From the NCBI GenBank assembly GCA_944990035.1, contig CALYLX010000142.1:1488001-1552000 (forward strand): a DNA stretch of 64,000 nucleotides, given 5' to 3'. The stretch's first letter is position 1, and the number at the start of each line of letters is the position of its first letter. The position numbers and the translations under genes are program-made. Of this stretch, positions 11,415 to 21,692 are shown in pieces. This DNA is from Clitopilus passeckerianus. Taxonomy: Eukaryota; Basidiomycota; Agaricomycetes; Agaricales; Entolomataceae. The notes beneath the pieces are model-generated. The model was not told the origin of the DNA. It made no database searches and saw nothing but the letters and a program-made list of their open reading frames with translations.

Positions 11415-12187
11415 ATGCCTGTCGAGTTTGTCACCTTGGTTGCCTCTGATGAATTCCTGGCGGACCCGGTGGGTATCGCGAAACTAGGGCTTGATCTTAT
11501 GCTCAAGCAGCCTGGCGTCATTGCGTTCGTATCAAGACTTGTTCCATAACGATCGTATTTTGCTAATCGGAAGGATCAGCCCTCTATACACTGCCGTCCA
11601 GAATGAGGACAAGAAGACAGGCTATTTCCTCGTTAGTACGTCATTCATTCTCTAAACGCTAGATGTTTTGTGACTGAGAACCCTGATGGTGATACAGATT
11701 GGGAGACCATCGAACACCACTACGATCTGGCAAAATCTCCCGACTATGCAGCGATCATGGGTTTCTTCGGACGGGTGACCAAACAACCATTCGAATTCGT
11801 ACATGCCGACTTCAACAATGACTACAACGCTGCGCTCAGTGCAGCCACTACTGAAATTGCCGTGATGAAACTCAAGCCCGGGGTGACAAAGGAAGCATTC
11901 TTCGAGGTTTTTGATAAGTTGATCGAGAATCTGAAGAAGGAAACCACACCTCGTTCAATTACATGGGGAGAAACCGTTGAGCACAAGGGAACTTACGTTC
12001 TGCTCATTGGTTGGGACAGTGTTCAAGTGAGCTACATTCCTTTATTACGAGCACCGGCTGGCTGATCAGTTAACAGGCTCATATCGATACTGTCTCGAAG
12101 GAGCCGTACACCTCGATCATTCCTGGTCTGCATGCTGCCGCAGATATTACTTTGACGCATGCAGCTTTCACTAAATTGGATAAGTAA
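11415..12187 (+). CDS. ABM-like dimeric alpha-beta barrel protein, intact copy
   Basis: This is a small two-lobed protein of about 200 residues resembling antibiotic-biosynthesis-monooxygenase/stress-responsive ferredoxin-like barrels. It begins MPVEFVTLVASDEFLADP. After introns at 11526 and 11636 (approximate) it continues PLYTAVQNEDKKTGYFLV and NWETIEHHYDLAKSPDY. A second lobe reads EIAVMKLKPGVTKEAFFEVF, WGETVEHKGTYVLLIGWDSV, then after an intron AHIDTVSKEPYTS and TAA at 12185-12187. An upstream in-frame ATG at 11361 would add 18 residues. The 11415 start is preferred because the paralogue copy keeps MPVEF and because homologous barrels begin there. No catalytic residue is certain, so enzymatic activity is open. 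A paralogue follows in tandem. Confidence 0.7.
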
Positions 12188-12298
12188 AGCATACGACGAT
12201 TAACGATATACATCCTGGGCCAGTGCAAATGTACAATATATTACTAAAAATGTACAGCCTTCGTGACTACGGCCTAACGCTTCTTTCTCAGAAACGGG

Positions 12299-12305
12299 TA
12301 TAAAA
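12299..12305 (+). promoter_or_regulatory. TATA box ahead of the second ABM copy
   Basis: TATAAAA lies 140 bp before the ATG of the decayed second copy. The aligned site before the intact copy reads GGATAATGC and has lost the TATA match. The broken copy therefore keeps the better core promoter. Confidence 0.4.
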
Positions 12306-12444
12306 CACTTGGAGCATCAACACGATTGCAATAGACTTCACGCCCCGGGCTCCCCATGGTTCTCGCTCGATGAATACAAAAGGATCCCAGAATGAAGCAC
12401 TATGGGCGGTCTCACAATACCACTGGCACGCCTCTCATCACACC

Positions 12445-13227
12445 ATGCCCGTCGAGTTTCTCACCTTGGTTGCCTCTGACGAATATCTGGCGAACCCAGA
12501 GGGTATCTCGAGACTAGGCGTTGATCTTATGATCAAGCAGCCTGGCGTCATTGCGTGCGTACCGAGCCTTGTTCCATGATCGTCGTCCTCTGCCGGCCGA
12601 AAAGGTTAGTCCTCTATACACCGGCATCCAGCATCAGGACAAGAAGACAGGGTATTTCTTCGTTAGTACGTCATTTTATAGACCCTCGATGTTTCGTGGG
12701 TCTAGTATCTAAACGGTGTCGTAGATTGGGACACCGTTGAACAGCACTACGAACTCGCAAAATCTCCCGACTATGCTGAGATCATGGGTTACTTTAGAAA
12801 AGTGACCAAATAACCATTCAAATTTGTAAATGTCAACGTCGACGCTGACCACAACCCGGCGCTCAGTGCGGCCACCACTGAAATAGCTGTAATGAAGCTC
12901 AGGCCAGAGGCCACAAAGGAAGCCTTCTTCGAGGTTTTTAAAAAGTTGATCGAGAATCTTAAGAAGGAAACGACACCAGTACCTAATTCAATCACCTGGG
13001 GAGAAACCGTCGAACATAAGGGAACCTACGTTCTGCTCATTGGCTGGGACAGTGTTTAAGTGAGCTGCTTCTAATGTTTATGCTTATCTCTCTTCTAGCA
13101 GCTAACCAGTAAATAGGCTCACATCGATACCGCCACGAAGGAACTATACACTTCAATCGTCGGTGGTTTACATGCGGCCGCAGATGTTACTGTTTAACAC
13201 GCAGCTTTCACTTCGTTGAATAACTAG
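12445..13227 (+). pseudogene. decayed tandem duplicate of the ABM-like gene
   Basis: The start MPVEFLTLVASDEYLANP, the intron positions and the end of the gene all align with the copy 1,030 bp upstream. The frame is broken by TAA at 12811-12813 (CAA in the intact copy), TAA at 13057-13059 (again CAA in the intact copy, at the last exon-intron junction) and TAA at 13195-13197. There is also a two-codon insertion near 12980 (PVPN against PRS). Splice sites are still recognisable. The first stop removes more than half the protein. Both CAA to TAA changes are C to T transitions. Confidence 0.8.
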
Positions 13228-13300
13228 AACGGGGCGATTACCAAATACACCTGCAATGCGAATGTATAATATATTACATGAATTAGATAATCACAATCTT

Positions 13301-15284
13301 CTATCGCTTCCACCCAGCTTTCTTCCTGGTCTGATAAACGCAGCTAACCACGGCCACATTCTCCCTGAGCCACTTCACCCACCCAACATCTATCTGTTCA
13401 CATCCGTCTATCTTCAACGTTGTAATCGTTTCTGGTAAAGTTGTGGACTGCTCATCGACCGGTTGAGCATCAGCATCTGTTGCTGGTGGTAGGCGTGTTC
13501 TGATTAACCGGACAACAGGTCCTGTTTTCACGTCCCTGTTATTGGAGAGGTTGGCATACGTCAAGGATGGACAGAGGAATTTGCTCCGGTTGTCGGCTGT
13601 TTTTGTCGGGGTGGCGAGAGCTTCAACAACTCCGTTTGCGGTGCCTGACAGGTTAACGAGCTCGAGGTACTTCAGGCTGGGTGTTGTGGATAGAAAGTCG
13701 ATGATAGGGTTTGTGGACCATGGACATTGGTTGATTGAAAACCGTTCTAGTTGTGGGTGCTGTGAAGCGAGGTGGTCGAGGGTGTCGCCGAGCCCTGCGC
13801 ATGAATGTAGCTCTAGGTCGGCCAATGCAGGAGTTTTGAGACACTCCAAAAGTTTGCCAGTCATATTTCCGACGAGCTTGACTGTCTTCAACTCTTCAAG
13901 CGCGATCTTTGGAATCTTAGGGTTACTCAAATTCGCCCAAAGAGGGAAGGGCCAAGAGTCGATGATGAGAGTTTGCAATCGTGGGTTGGCAGCCAGTGCT
14001 GGGAGGACGGAGTCCGGAGAATCAAAGCGGCACCTGTTCAGGTGCAAAAAGGTCAGGGTGGTGAGATTGGTGGCGGCAAGCTCCCAATTGAAGATCATGT
14101 TGTGCAAGGTCAAGGATTGGAAGAAAGGGCAGGATGCCAGAATCGGGTACATGGATTCGCCCACTGGGTCAAACTGCATTCCATCCACGACCTCCCTGCC
14201 GAGGATGAGCTCCTGCAGGTTGGTTATGGACGCTCTCAGATTTGACTTGCGTTCGGTGAATATATTCCACTCGTTCGATTTCAGAGTCCGAAGGCTCTTC
14301 CAGCGTACATACTTCAGCTCTTCGAATGGCCAGTCGAGATGGCTTGAAGCGTCAGGCCGAATCTGAAGGTCGTGGATTCTGCCCCCAGAGTGTTTGAGCC
14401 ACCGACGAAGTTTTCGTTGAGGTGATCGTTGAGTGAGAATCAAGGTGTCCCATAGGTGTGGTGTGCCTTCCACAATGCTGCGCCAGGAATGACAGACGCG
14501 TAGGAGGGTGATCAAGGACGTCGAATCGACCTCCATGACCTCTCGGAATACTTCTCCAAACAGCTCTACTGGGAGCGCAGCAATATACTCCTGTCGCATC
14601 CTCAATGCCCGCTTGGACTCCGGGCTGAGTGGTGCAGCCTTGCTTCCTTTGACATTTGCCTTGCCGAGCTGTTTGGTGGTAGTAGCCACGGCCTTCTGCT
14701 CCGTCACCTGCTCCTTCAATTTCTCTACTTCGGCGCGTCTTTTAGCGTGTTGGGGCTTCATTCTCGCTAGGGCAAGGTCTGCCATTTGCAATGACGCGTC
14801 GAATTTGCCCACATGAGAGAAAAGACGCGCTGAGCGCGCGTATCCGTGCCATTGGTCTGGTGCGAGCTTGATGGTGGTTTTGGCGTCGAGTAGGGCCTCT
14901 TTGATCCGTTTGAGCTGCTCATAGACTGCACCCCTGGAGTCGTATATTATGAACTGAGTAGAGCCTCCTTCCTCCGTAAAGGCCTTTTATGAAATATCAG
15001 CATGGCTGGGTTGACGGGCGACCACGAACTCACATCCGTAAAGTATGAAACTGCTTGCTCAAGGCGACCGGCTTGGAAGTGAGTAATTCCCAAGTTGAAC
15101 TTGTCCCTCCATGCCATGCCTATCAGCGAGTGCGTGGGTGGTTCGGAGGGAGGTGCACTGACCGGCAGTTACTGAGGTTTGAGGCGTTGACTGCACGGTG
15201 TGCTGGCGTGGGAAACACCACCGAGCGTGGAGTAGACGCCTTTCGGTTGTTTCGTTCTTCGTCCCTTTCAGCCAATCTTGACAT
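13301..15284 (-). CDS. TPR, F-box and LRR protein, Dia2/Pof3-like
   Basis: The architecture is N-terminal TPRs (RDKFNLGITHFQAGRLEQ, AVSYFTDAFTEEGGSTQF, AKTTIKLAPDQWHGYARS, GKFDASLQMADLALARMK), a coiled basic linker, an F-box (LPVELFGEVFREVMEVDS, LLRVCHSWRSIVEGTPHLW), then leucine-rich repeats to the C-terminus ENVAVVSCVYQTRKK and TAG at 13301-13303. TPR-F-box-LRR order is that of yeast Dia2 and fission yeast Pof3, SCF adaptors at the replisome and telomeres. The assignment rests on architecture, not on unique motifs. Exon 1 is the least certain: the ATG at 15282-15284 gives MSRLAERDEERNNRK and joins in frame through an acceptor at about 15109. A later start at 15120-15122 is possible. LRRs such as FLHLNRCRF and YLELVNLSGTAN are regular. 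Confidence 0.78.
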
Positions 15285-15631
15285 CGTCGAACTGGAGTAC
15301 GACTAGTGCAACTCAATGCCTTGCGCCAAATTACAAGGTTCATGATGGTTTCTGGCCACAACAGTGTCTGGTCACCTTATAACAGTTATATACATACCCC
15401 CCGTATCTGGCAATCTACGGCAGCTTTGACACTTGTGACTGATCATGCGCCGATGTCGCCGCTCCTCACTGCGCTAAGAGGTCAAAACCGGACTCTGTTC
15501 CTTGACCTAATTCAGGACTCACATCCATCTTATCTGCGGGCGGTGCAGTTCCGATTCCAAGTTATTAATGTCTCCGCGCGTCTATCCTTGTCACCCCTTT
15601 CTCTCCTTTCATCCACGACCAGTCCAGCCAA

Positions 15632-16949
15632 ATGGCTGCCTCACCTTGCTCCTCTTCCAGCCCATCTCAGCTTATAGTCGATGATCGTGATTCACGAATC
15701 ACATATTATGGCGACTGGGTATCTGACCGTGGTGAAGGGGGTAGTCATTGGGGCGACTCGTTCAGTGATTCGACACACAGGACGAAGTTGAGCTCCAACC
15801 CGGCCAACCTCACGTTCACATTCCAAGGTAAATCATCTCCTATGCACGGTAACGGAGTATCGATGTTGACGACAATTTCACCAATGCAGGCACGGCCATG
15901 ACCATCTTGGGTGATATCGATGCTCAAACATCCTCCAACGCCCGAGAACTCACGCGGCAGTGTTACCTCGATGGCCAACAGATAGCCAGTGCTACCTCCT
16001 ATGGCTCAAACATCCTCTGTGGCTTCGATGGCCTCGACCCGACGACCCACGAGGTGACCTTGACTGCACGTGCTGCGAGCTCGTCTGGGCTTGTCATGTA
16101 TGTGGATGCCATTCAATACACCCCATTGGAAGGCCAAAACATCAATAATGCCACTGTCCTTATCGATTCTTGCGATAGCTCCGTCAGCTTCGGAGATAAT
16201 GTGAATAATTGGGCTGCTTTTGACCCGCCACCAGATAGCGCTCTCATCGCTGCAACTCCTATCGGCTTCAAAACTAGATTCAAGGGCGTCAGCACGAACA
16301 AGCATGGCGCTCAGTTGTCCTACAGTTTTGAAGGTAATTCTCGTATTCAGTATCATAGCGAAATCAAGCTCACACTTTGATAGGGACGAAGCTGAAATGG
16401 ATGGCGACAATCCCAAGCGCTGACGAGGGTGGAAGCCCCGTCCCTGCATTCGCCGACTTCCAACTCTTCAGGTCCGATTCCCAAACCTGGAACCTCACCC
16501 AACAACTGCCAGTCGCCCAGACGAACCTGACCCAGTACAACCACCTTGTCATTGAAACCCCTGTTCTTCCTTTCGGGACCCATCGCCTCGTGGCAACGTA
16601 CAATGGAGACACCAACATGACTCCCTTGTCGCTGTCATATTTCTATGTGTACGGCGTCAACCGTCATACTAGCACAACATCACATTCGCACGTTGGTGCT
16701 ATCGTAGGGGGTGTCGTCGGTGGGGTCGTAGGACTGCTTCTAGTTTTGGTTGTGGGCTGGGTCGTGTATTCCAGGAGACAACGGAAGATGGAGGCGAGGG
16801 CTTGGGACGTGGTTTGGAGGAACAGGAATGCGCAACAGGGACAGGAGACTCTTGAAATGGGGTATGCGACATTCTGCTTTTCTGTGAGGTCGTCGGGCTG
16901 ACTGGATTGTGACAGGCCACCGAAGACCGTCGACGGAAAGAGCGGCTGA
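15632..16949 (+). CDS. single-span membrane protein with two beta-sandwich ectodomain repeats
   Basis: This type of protein is common in agaricomycetes, and its role is unknown. Two similar extracellular modules are seen: DRDSRITYYGDWVSDRG to LVMYVDAIQYTPLEG, and LIDSCDSSVSFGDNVNNW to PLSLSYFYVYGV. They look like galactose-binding or carbohydrate-binding jelly-rolls. After a His/Ser/Thr stalk comes one membrane helix (VGAIVGGVVGGVVGLLLVLV), then a basic stop-transfer YSRRQRK and a short cytoplasmic tail ending VDGKSG at TGA 16947-16949. The glycine zipper in the helix suggests dimerisation. No typical signal peptide is seen at MAASPCSSSSPSQL, so an upstream exon may be missed, or it is a signal-anchor protein. 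N-glycosylation sites are frequent (NLTF, NATV, NLTQ). Confidence 0.72.
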
Positions 16950-17105
16950 GCTGGTTTCTCGTACAAGAATATTAATATTGTATATTATGTATCAACAACT
17001 CATGTAGCCATCCCGTACTTTGTGTGAACCACCTGTATTATACTCGCAATATTTATAAACTGCTATTATTCGCGGTTTTGTGTACCTCAACCGAATACTG
17101 TCAGA

Positions 17106-18953
17106 TTACATTCCGTATTCATTTAGTAGTTCCGCAATCCCGCCCATGGTTTCAGTTAATCTTGATTCGAACCTGACTTCGAATGGCCTTGGATGTGCAT
17201 TCGCACTCTCAGTGAAACCCAGTGGATCAATTGGATGCTTGGGATCGGCAGACATTTTAAATGTCCAGTGCAAAAGAGCGGTATTAATGAATACAGAACT
17301 ATGAGGAGCTTGGGTTAACTCCTGGTGTTGCCACGGATAATGGAAAGAACCTACACATGTGCCAAGTGTTGACCTGGACAAACTCTCCTCCCAAATCCAA
17401 AAGGGTAGCTCTTCAGATCCTCTCTCAACTGTCCCTTCTCGTCCAACCATCTACTTGGCTTGAACTCTTCCGGATCCGGGAAATAATCGGTATCACGGCC
17501 CACAGACCAAACGTTTCCAATCACTGTGGCTCCTTTCGGGATGAGATAGTCTTTCCAAATAATGTCTTTCGTCGCCTTGTGTGCAATACCTAATGAGCAG
17601 CATTTGTTTGAGTATACAGAAGGAAAAAAATAAACGCTGACACTTACCACCGGCAGTGACAGGCCTCCACCTGTAGCTCTCCAGCACGAATGCTTGTAGA
17701 CGCACCAGGTCCTTTTCATCCTCAAAGGTTGGCGGCCTTTCTCTTCCTACCACCTCGTCTAGCTCATCCTGCACCTTTTGCTGTTCGTCAGGGTACAGAA
17801 CAGCAGCCAACACGCACACAGAGATCGCAGATGCGGTAGTATCAGATCCTGCCCCAAATATGGATCCTGCAAGGTATGCCATCTCCGGTTCGTTGAGGCC
17901 TAGCTCTGCTTCTCGTTCTAGCAGATGTTTGCTGAACGATGGCGCTGTAGATTCGCCAGCGTTCTGATGGCCCAAGGAGATTGAGAGGACTGAGAGCAAG
18001 GAAGAGAGCAGGGAACCTTACCATCTTCGCTTTGACCTCTCCCAGATGCCTCATGAAGAGTTCCAGTTCTTCTACATGCCCGTCTTGTAGTTCCTTCAGG
18101 TACCCCGGGACATATTTCAGCCAAGGCAAAAAGTCCACCTTCCAGATGCCAGGACGTAATGCAAGTCCGAGGCGGCCGAGACAGCGACTAACAGCGACGA
18201 CGTCTGGGTCGTCTGTCCCTGATGTGTTGGGTGGTCTTCCATAAGCGACAGACATCGTTACTGATGCTGCATATCTAGAACGCCGCCAGACGTACATCAA
18301 CGACCTATCCTGAAGGTGGCGATAAGCAAAACCACTCACCGTTTGGCGTGTGCTTGATGACGTTCAGGCTCCCGAGCAATATCCAATAGGTGCAACCTTG
18401 CCGTCTTCATCAATAAAGGTCCGTAGCTTTGGACAACTTTAGGATGCAGATGGACATGCAAAGCTTTTCGCATCTTCCTGAATTTATCGCCGAAGGGGGT
18501 GAACATCACTCTCATGCCTCCAGAAAGTGTATCGCCTGCGGCGATAGAAGGGGGACGACCGGCCGTGTTGGCTCCCTCACGTTCCAGGATCTCAACGGCA
18601 GCTTGGTACCGCCCAATTACGATTATGGTGGTCAGGCCATGCCGAAGGGAGAATACGGGTCCATAAACCTTGGTGAGGGACTCAAAATGACGATAGGCGC
18701 TGCAGAAGTTAGAAAACCGCATGATTGAGGTGGGAGTGGTAACTAGGACTCACAAGCAATCTGGTATCTTGTTTCCCCAGATTTGATTATCCCTTGGTGG
18801 ACCTGGAGGAAGAAGGAGAGAGATCTTCCGTAGCCGCCGATGAATGAATGATAGTAGAATCAATGCTAAGGCTACGACAGAGAGCTTTTGTAGCTGAAGA
18901 TCGGAGGCAAAAGTGTGTATCGCGCTCCAGGCATCCGATGCTAGTGACCACAT
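17106..18953 (-). CDS. cytochrome P450 monooxygenase
   Basis: A membrane-anchored P450 with a complete set of motifs. There is an N-terminal helix LSVVALALILLSF and the hinge LLLPPGPPRDNQIWGNK. Helix C has RKMRKALHVHLHP, and the I-helix oxygen-binding motif is AGSDTTAS. The K-helix ExxR is ESYRWRP. The PERF-like block is FKPSRWLDEKG, and the haem loop is FGFGRRVCPGQHLA with the cysteine ligand near 17375. It resembles the fungal group annotated as O-methylsterigmatocystin oxidoreductase-like, abundant in mushrooms, whose substrates are mostly unknown. The start is ATG 18951-18953 and the stop TAA 17106-17108. Introns are about 50-60 bp and all joints read in frame, so the gene appears functional. 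It is divergent from CDC37 and convergent with the membrane protein gene, 156 bp apart. Confidence 0.9.
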
Positions 18954-19392
18954 CGTACTCAGCCGTCCGAAGAGCGTAGACTCTCGTCAATGCTGCTGAT
19001 GAGGCGGCCCACATATATGTGATGAATTGAGCTAGGGCGGCCATCAGGCGATAAACTTAGAGCAGACGTTGTTCGTTTGGGTGGATGTCGAGGTTCTGAT
19101 CAAGCGCGTTCAAGGCGAAGACAAGCCGGGATTGTCGGATCCTTCCCACGACAGGTTTAAACATTTAGCCTCCACTGCCTCTAGCTGTCTGCTGAAGATT
19201 GAAGTCTTTTAGGAGGTTTTCAGCACCATATTTTCTGTATTTCCTGGGCATGTACAATAGTGAAGACCTTTCCAACCTAGATTTACATATTTTCAAGCCC
19301 TATCCATTCGCACAGCACCAGTTATTCCTCATGTACTCGTATAAACCTTATAAAACTACAGTTCGTCTGTTATGGGTATCCGATACTACAAG
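18954..19392. other. divergent intergenic region, P450 and CDC37
   Basis: No coding potential is seen. It holds the promoter of the P450 on the left. The heat-shock element and CDC37 promoter lie at the right end. Confidence 0.5.
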
Positions 19393-19412
19393 CTTCGAGA
19401 ACGTTCTCCGAA
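19393..19412 (+). promoter_or_regulatory. heat-shock element upstream of CDC37
   Basis: The bases read cTTCgaGAAcgTTCtccGAA. This is three perfect alternating nTTCn/nGAAn units with the canonical 2-base spacing, and a fourth unit displaced by one base. It lies about 115-134 bp before the CDC37 start. This matches the binding site of trimeric Hsf1, which controls Hsp90 system genes. Function is inferred from sequence and context. Confidence 0.7.
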
Positions 19413-19526
19413 CCGCCACCATTGGGGATTAGCGCCCTGCACTACTTTTACGGCGCTTTCGCTGATTGGTGACGCTATTTATTGACTTCATACCACCAGC
19501 CTCTCACTTCTCCATAGACCACCACT

Positions 19527-21227
19527 ATGCCTCTCAATTACTCAAAGTGGGATCAGCTTGAGGTCAGCACCAGTCGCCGTCTGGGTTGGGCTCACTGATG
19601 AGATCGACGTTGATTGTAGCTTTCAGATGATTCGGATATCGAGGGCCATCCCAATGTCGACAAGAAATCGTTGATCAGGTACGTGCCCAATCAACACTTG
19701 AGTGGTCTGGTTGAGTTAAATTCGGTTTCTAAGATGGAAACAACGCGACATCCACGAGAAACGAGAACTCAGGAAACACACTATCGCGAAACTCCATGCT
19801 CAGATCGCTTGCAACAACGTCCTTCTACCCCGGATAACCGAGATCTCGAAGAATCTCGCAGACGAATCGAGAGATGTCCCACCCGCCGTCTATTTCAATG
19901 GCCTGGTTGAGCAGCTGGAGAAGAACCCATCTCACGATTGCCCACCTGGAAATGACCCGACCCAACTCGAGCAGACTTACGATGGCATGCTTCTCTCCCT
20001 TTTGAAGCAGGTCGCAGTGGAATCCAGTAACAAGCTCAAAGATGCCAGTATCCTTGAATCTGAGAAGAATGCCAGGCTTGGAAAGTTACTCGCTACCAAT
20101 ATGGCAGAGCATGTAGTGAGGTTGAAGGAGACGATTGACGCAGATGCGAAAAAGCTGGAGGAAGAGGAACACGAGCAGAAGAAGAAAATCACTAGCGATG
20201 ATATTCATGAAGGGTGGTCGAATAAGGTAAGTTATAACGCATACACCCACTCTACAATCACAATTGACATCCAAATATCTCTAGTACGTTCCACCACCCA
20301 AAACTGAACCACAGGCGGTCCCCACCACAAAACCTGCAAAGAAGAAGGAAAAGACAACCGAAATCGAGGTACTGAACCCGAAAGCCGTCGAGGCTGGCTC
20401 ATCCAAGGCTCCTCCCGCTGCAACGGCCGACTCCGATGAGGAGGAAGATGAGCTACCCGAACTCACGCCCTCCCTCGAAGCTTTCTCCAAGATCTCAATT
20501 CGCGATTATGAAAAGTCATTCGAGTTCATCAAAGCTCATAACGAGATCCTCGTAACGGAAGGCTCTTCGGACGCGTTGTTGGTCGCTGCTTTCCGTGCTC
20601 AGAGTAACGGAAAGCCGAAATACGCGAAACAATGCGTCAACCAGAGTCTTCTTCTCCAGTATTGCGAGAAACTTGGGAAGGATGGTGTCAGTGTATTCTT
20701 CAGGAAGTAAGGTCATTATTTTATCCACAATTCGTCATTTGTTCATAATGAAACTGCCTAGGATGATCACAGGCGATCCACGTGCTATGAAAGTGTTCGA
20801 GGACGACATGGAAGGCACCTACGCTCACTTGGTGCAGCGTGTCGCGGTCTCCAAAGAAGAAGAGGCAGCCGCTGCCGCGGGCAAAGAACAAATACAACTT
20901 GTCGCTGAAGATCCCAACGTCACCATTGGGTTCAACGTCCCCGATGGCCCCCCTCCCGAGGACCTACGCCTTGAAGGTCCCGGAACCGAGAACATGGATG
21001 TCGAGGAGGTCCGGAAGGCGCTCCAATTCCGATGGGAAGTGTTCCAGGGTTTCCCTTCGGAATTCCAGGCGGCATTGGTCACTGGAAAGCTAGAGAATGT
21101 GAACAAGGTTCTTGGCGACATGGATGTCCCAATGGCGGAGTCGGTTGTTCAACAGCTCGATATGGCAGGTATTTTGAGCTTTGCTGAGGGTGGTATACGC
21201 GACGAAACTGGGAAGGAAGCGGAGTAG
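19527..21227 (+). CDS. CDC37: Hsp90 co-chaperone Cdc37
   Basis: Cdc37 recruits protein kinases to Hsp90. The start MPLNYSKWDQLELSDDSD is the hallmark N-terminus. It includes the conserved serine in an acidic casein kinase 2 context and is followed by HPNVDKKSLIRWKQRDIHEK, the kinase-binding region. A coiled-coil runs through LESEKNARLGKLL and DAKKLEEEEHEQKKK. The Hsp90-binding domain carries AFSKISIRDYEKSFEFIKAH and AKQCVNQSLLLQYCEKLGKD. The C-terminal domain reads LQFRWEVFQGFPSEFQAAL and VLGDMDVPMAESVVQQL. The protein is about 490 residues, as in other basidiomycetes. It has short introns, including one after codon 12. The promoter carries a heat-shock element. Confidence 0.95.
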
Positions 21228-21692
21228 GCGGTGAATGACTGATTATCGTACGCCGAACAAATTGTAAACGACAAGCATGTACTGGTAGCTTTTATCGTCT
21301 AAATAATTAATTGTCGAAGCATGCCGTACTGTCGACGGGGAACAATTGCTCTTAAAAACACCTAGGCCAACGCGGAATCCTATGTGTCATCCGATGAGGA
21401 TGGAAGGTTACCTGCTGTTCGGCCACATCGATTATTGAAGCTGGGCAAGGTGAAGTGTCGTGCAAGCCCAACCCGATATTCCCCCTCTCATTTCGGTTTC
21501 AAAGGTACTGCATTAGTGGTCAAGGTTAGGTATACACTGGTATATGATGGAGGGAGATATCCCATAATGAATAATCGATCTCTGTTTAATAAGTCCATGA
21601 TGTCCAAGTTCATAATCGTAAACAGGCGATCGTATCTGGAATGTCCATCGTCAATTTCTTCTGCAAATTGGTTCCCATCGGCACGCGCCTGT
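21228..21692. other. convergent spacer between CDC37 and PLD1
   Basis: These 465 bp lie between two stop codons. Short open frames occur but none shows coding character or homology that I recognise. Confidence 0.5.

Larger units (their letters stand above)
11265..13250 (+). repeat. tandem duplication of about 1.03 kb carrying the ABM genes
   Basis: Two direct copies start near 11265 and near 12300. They include matching upstream sequence, the three exons and introns, and the downstream GTACAATATATTAC / GTATAATATATTAC tail near 12231 and 13263. Copies are clearly alignable but strongly diverged, so the event is not recent. Confidence 0.75.

Noticed and set aside
12811..13059. TAA codons in ABM copy 2 as recoded Gln (alternative genetic code)
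   Set aside because: All other genes in the window use TAA as a true stop, and a third, non-CAA stop follows, so it is a pseudogene.
17106..18953. secondary-metabolite cluster centred on the P450
   Set aside because: No polyketide, peptide or terpene synthase and no linked transporter is present within the window.
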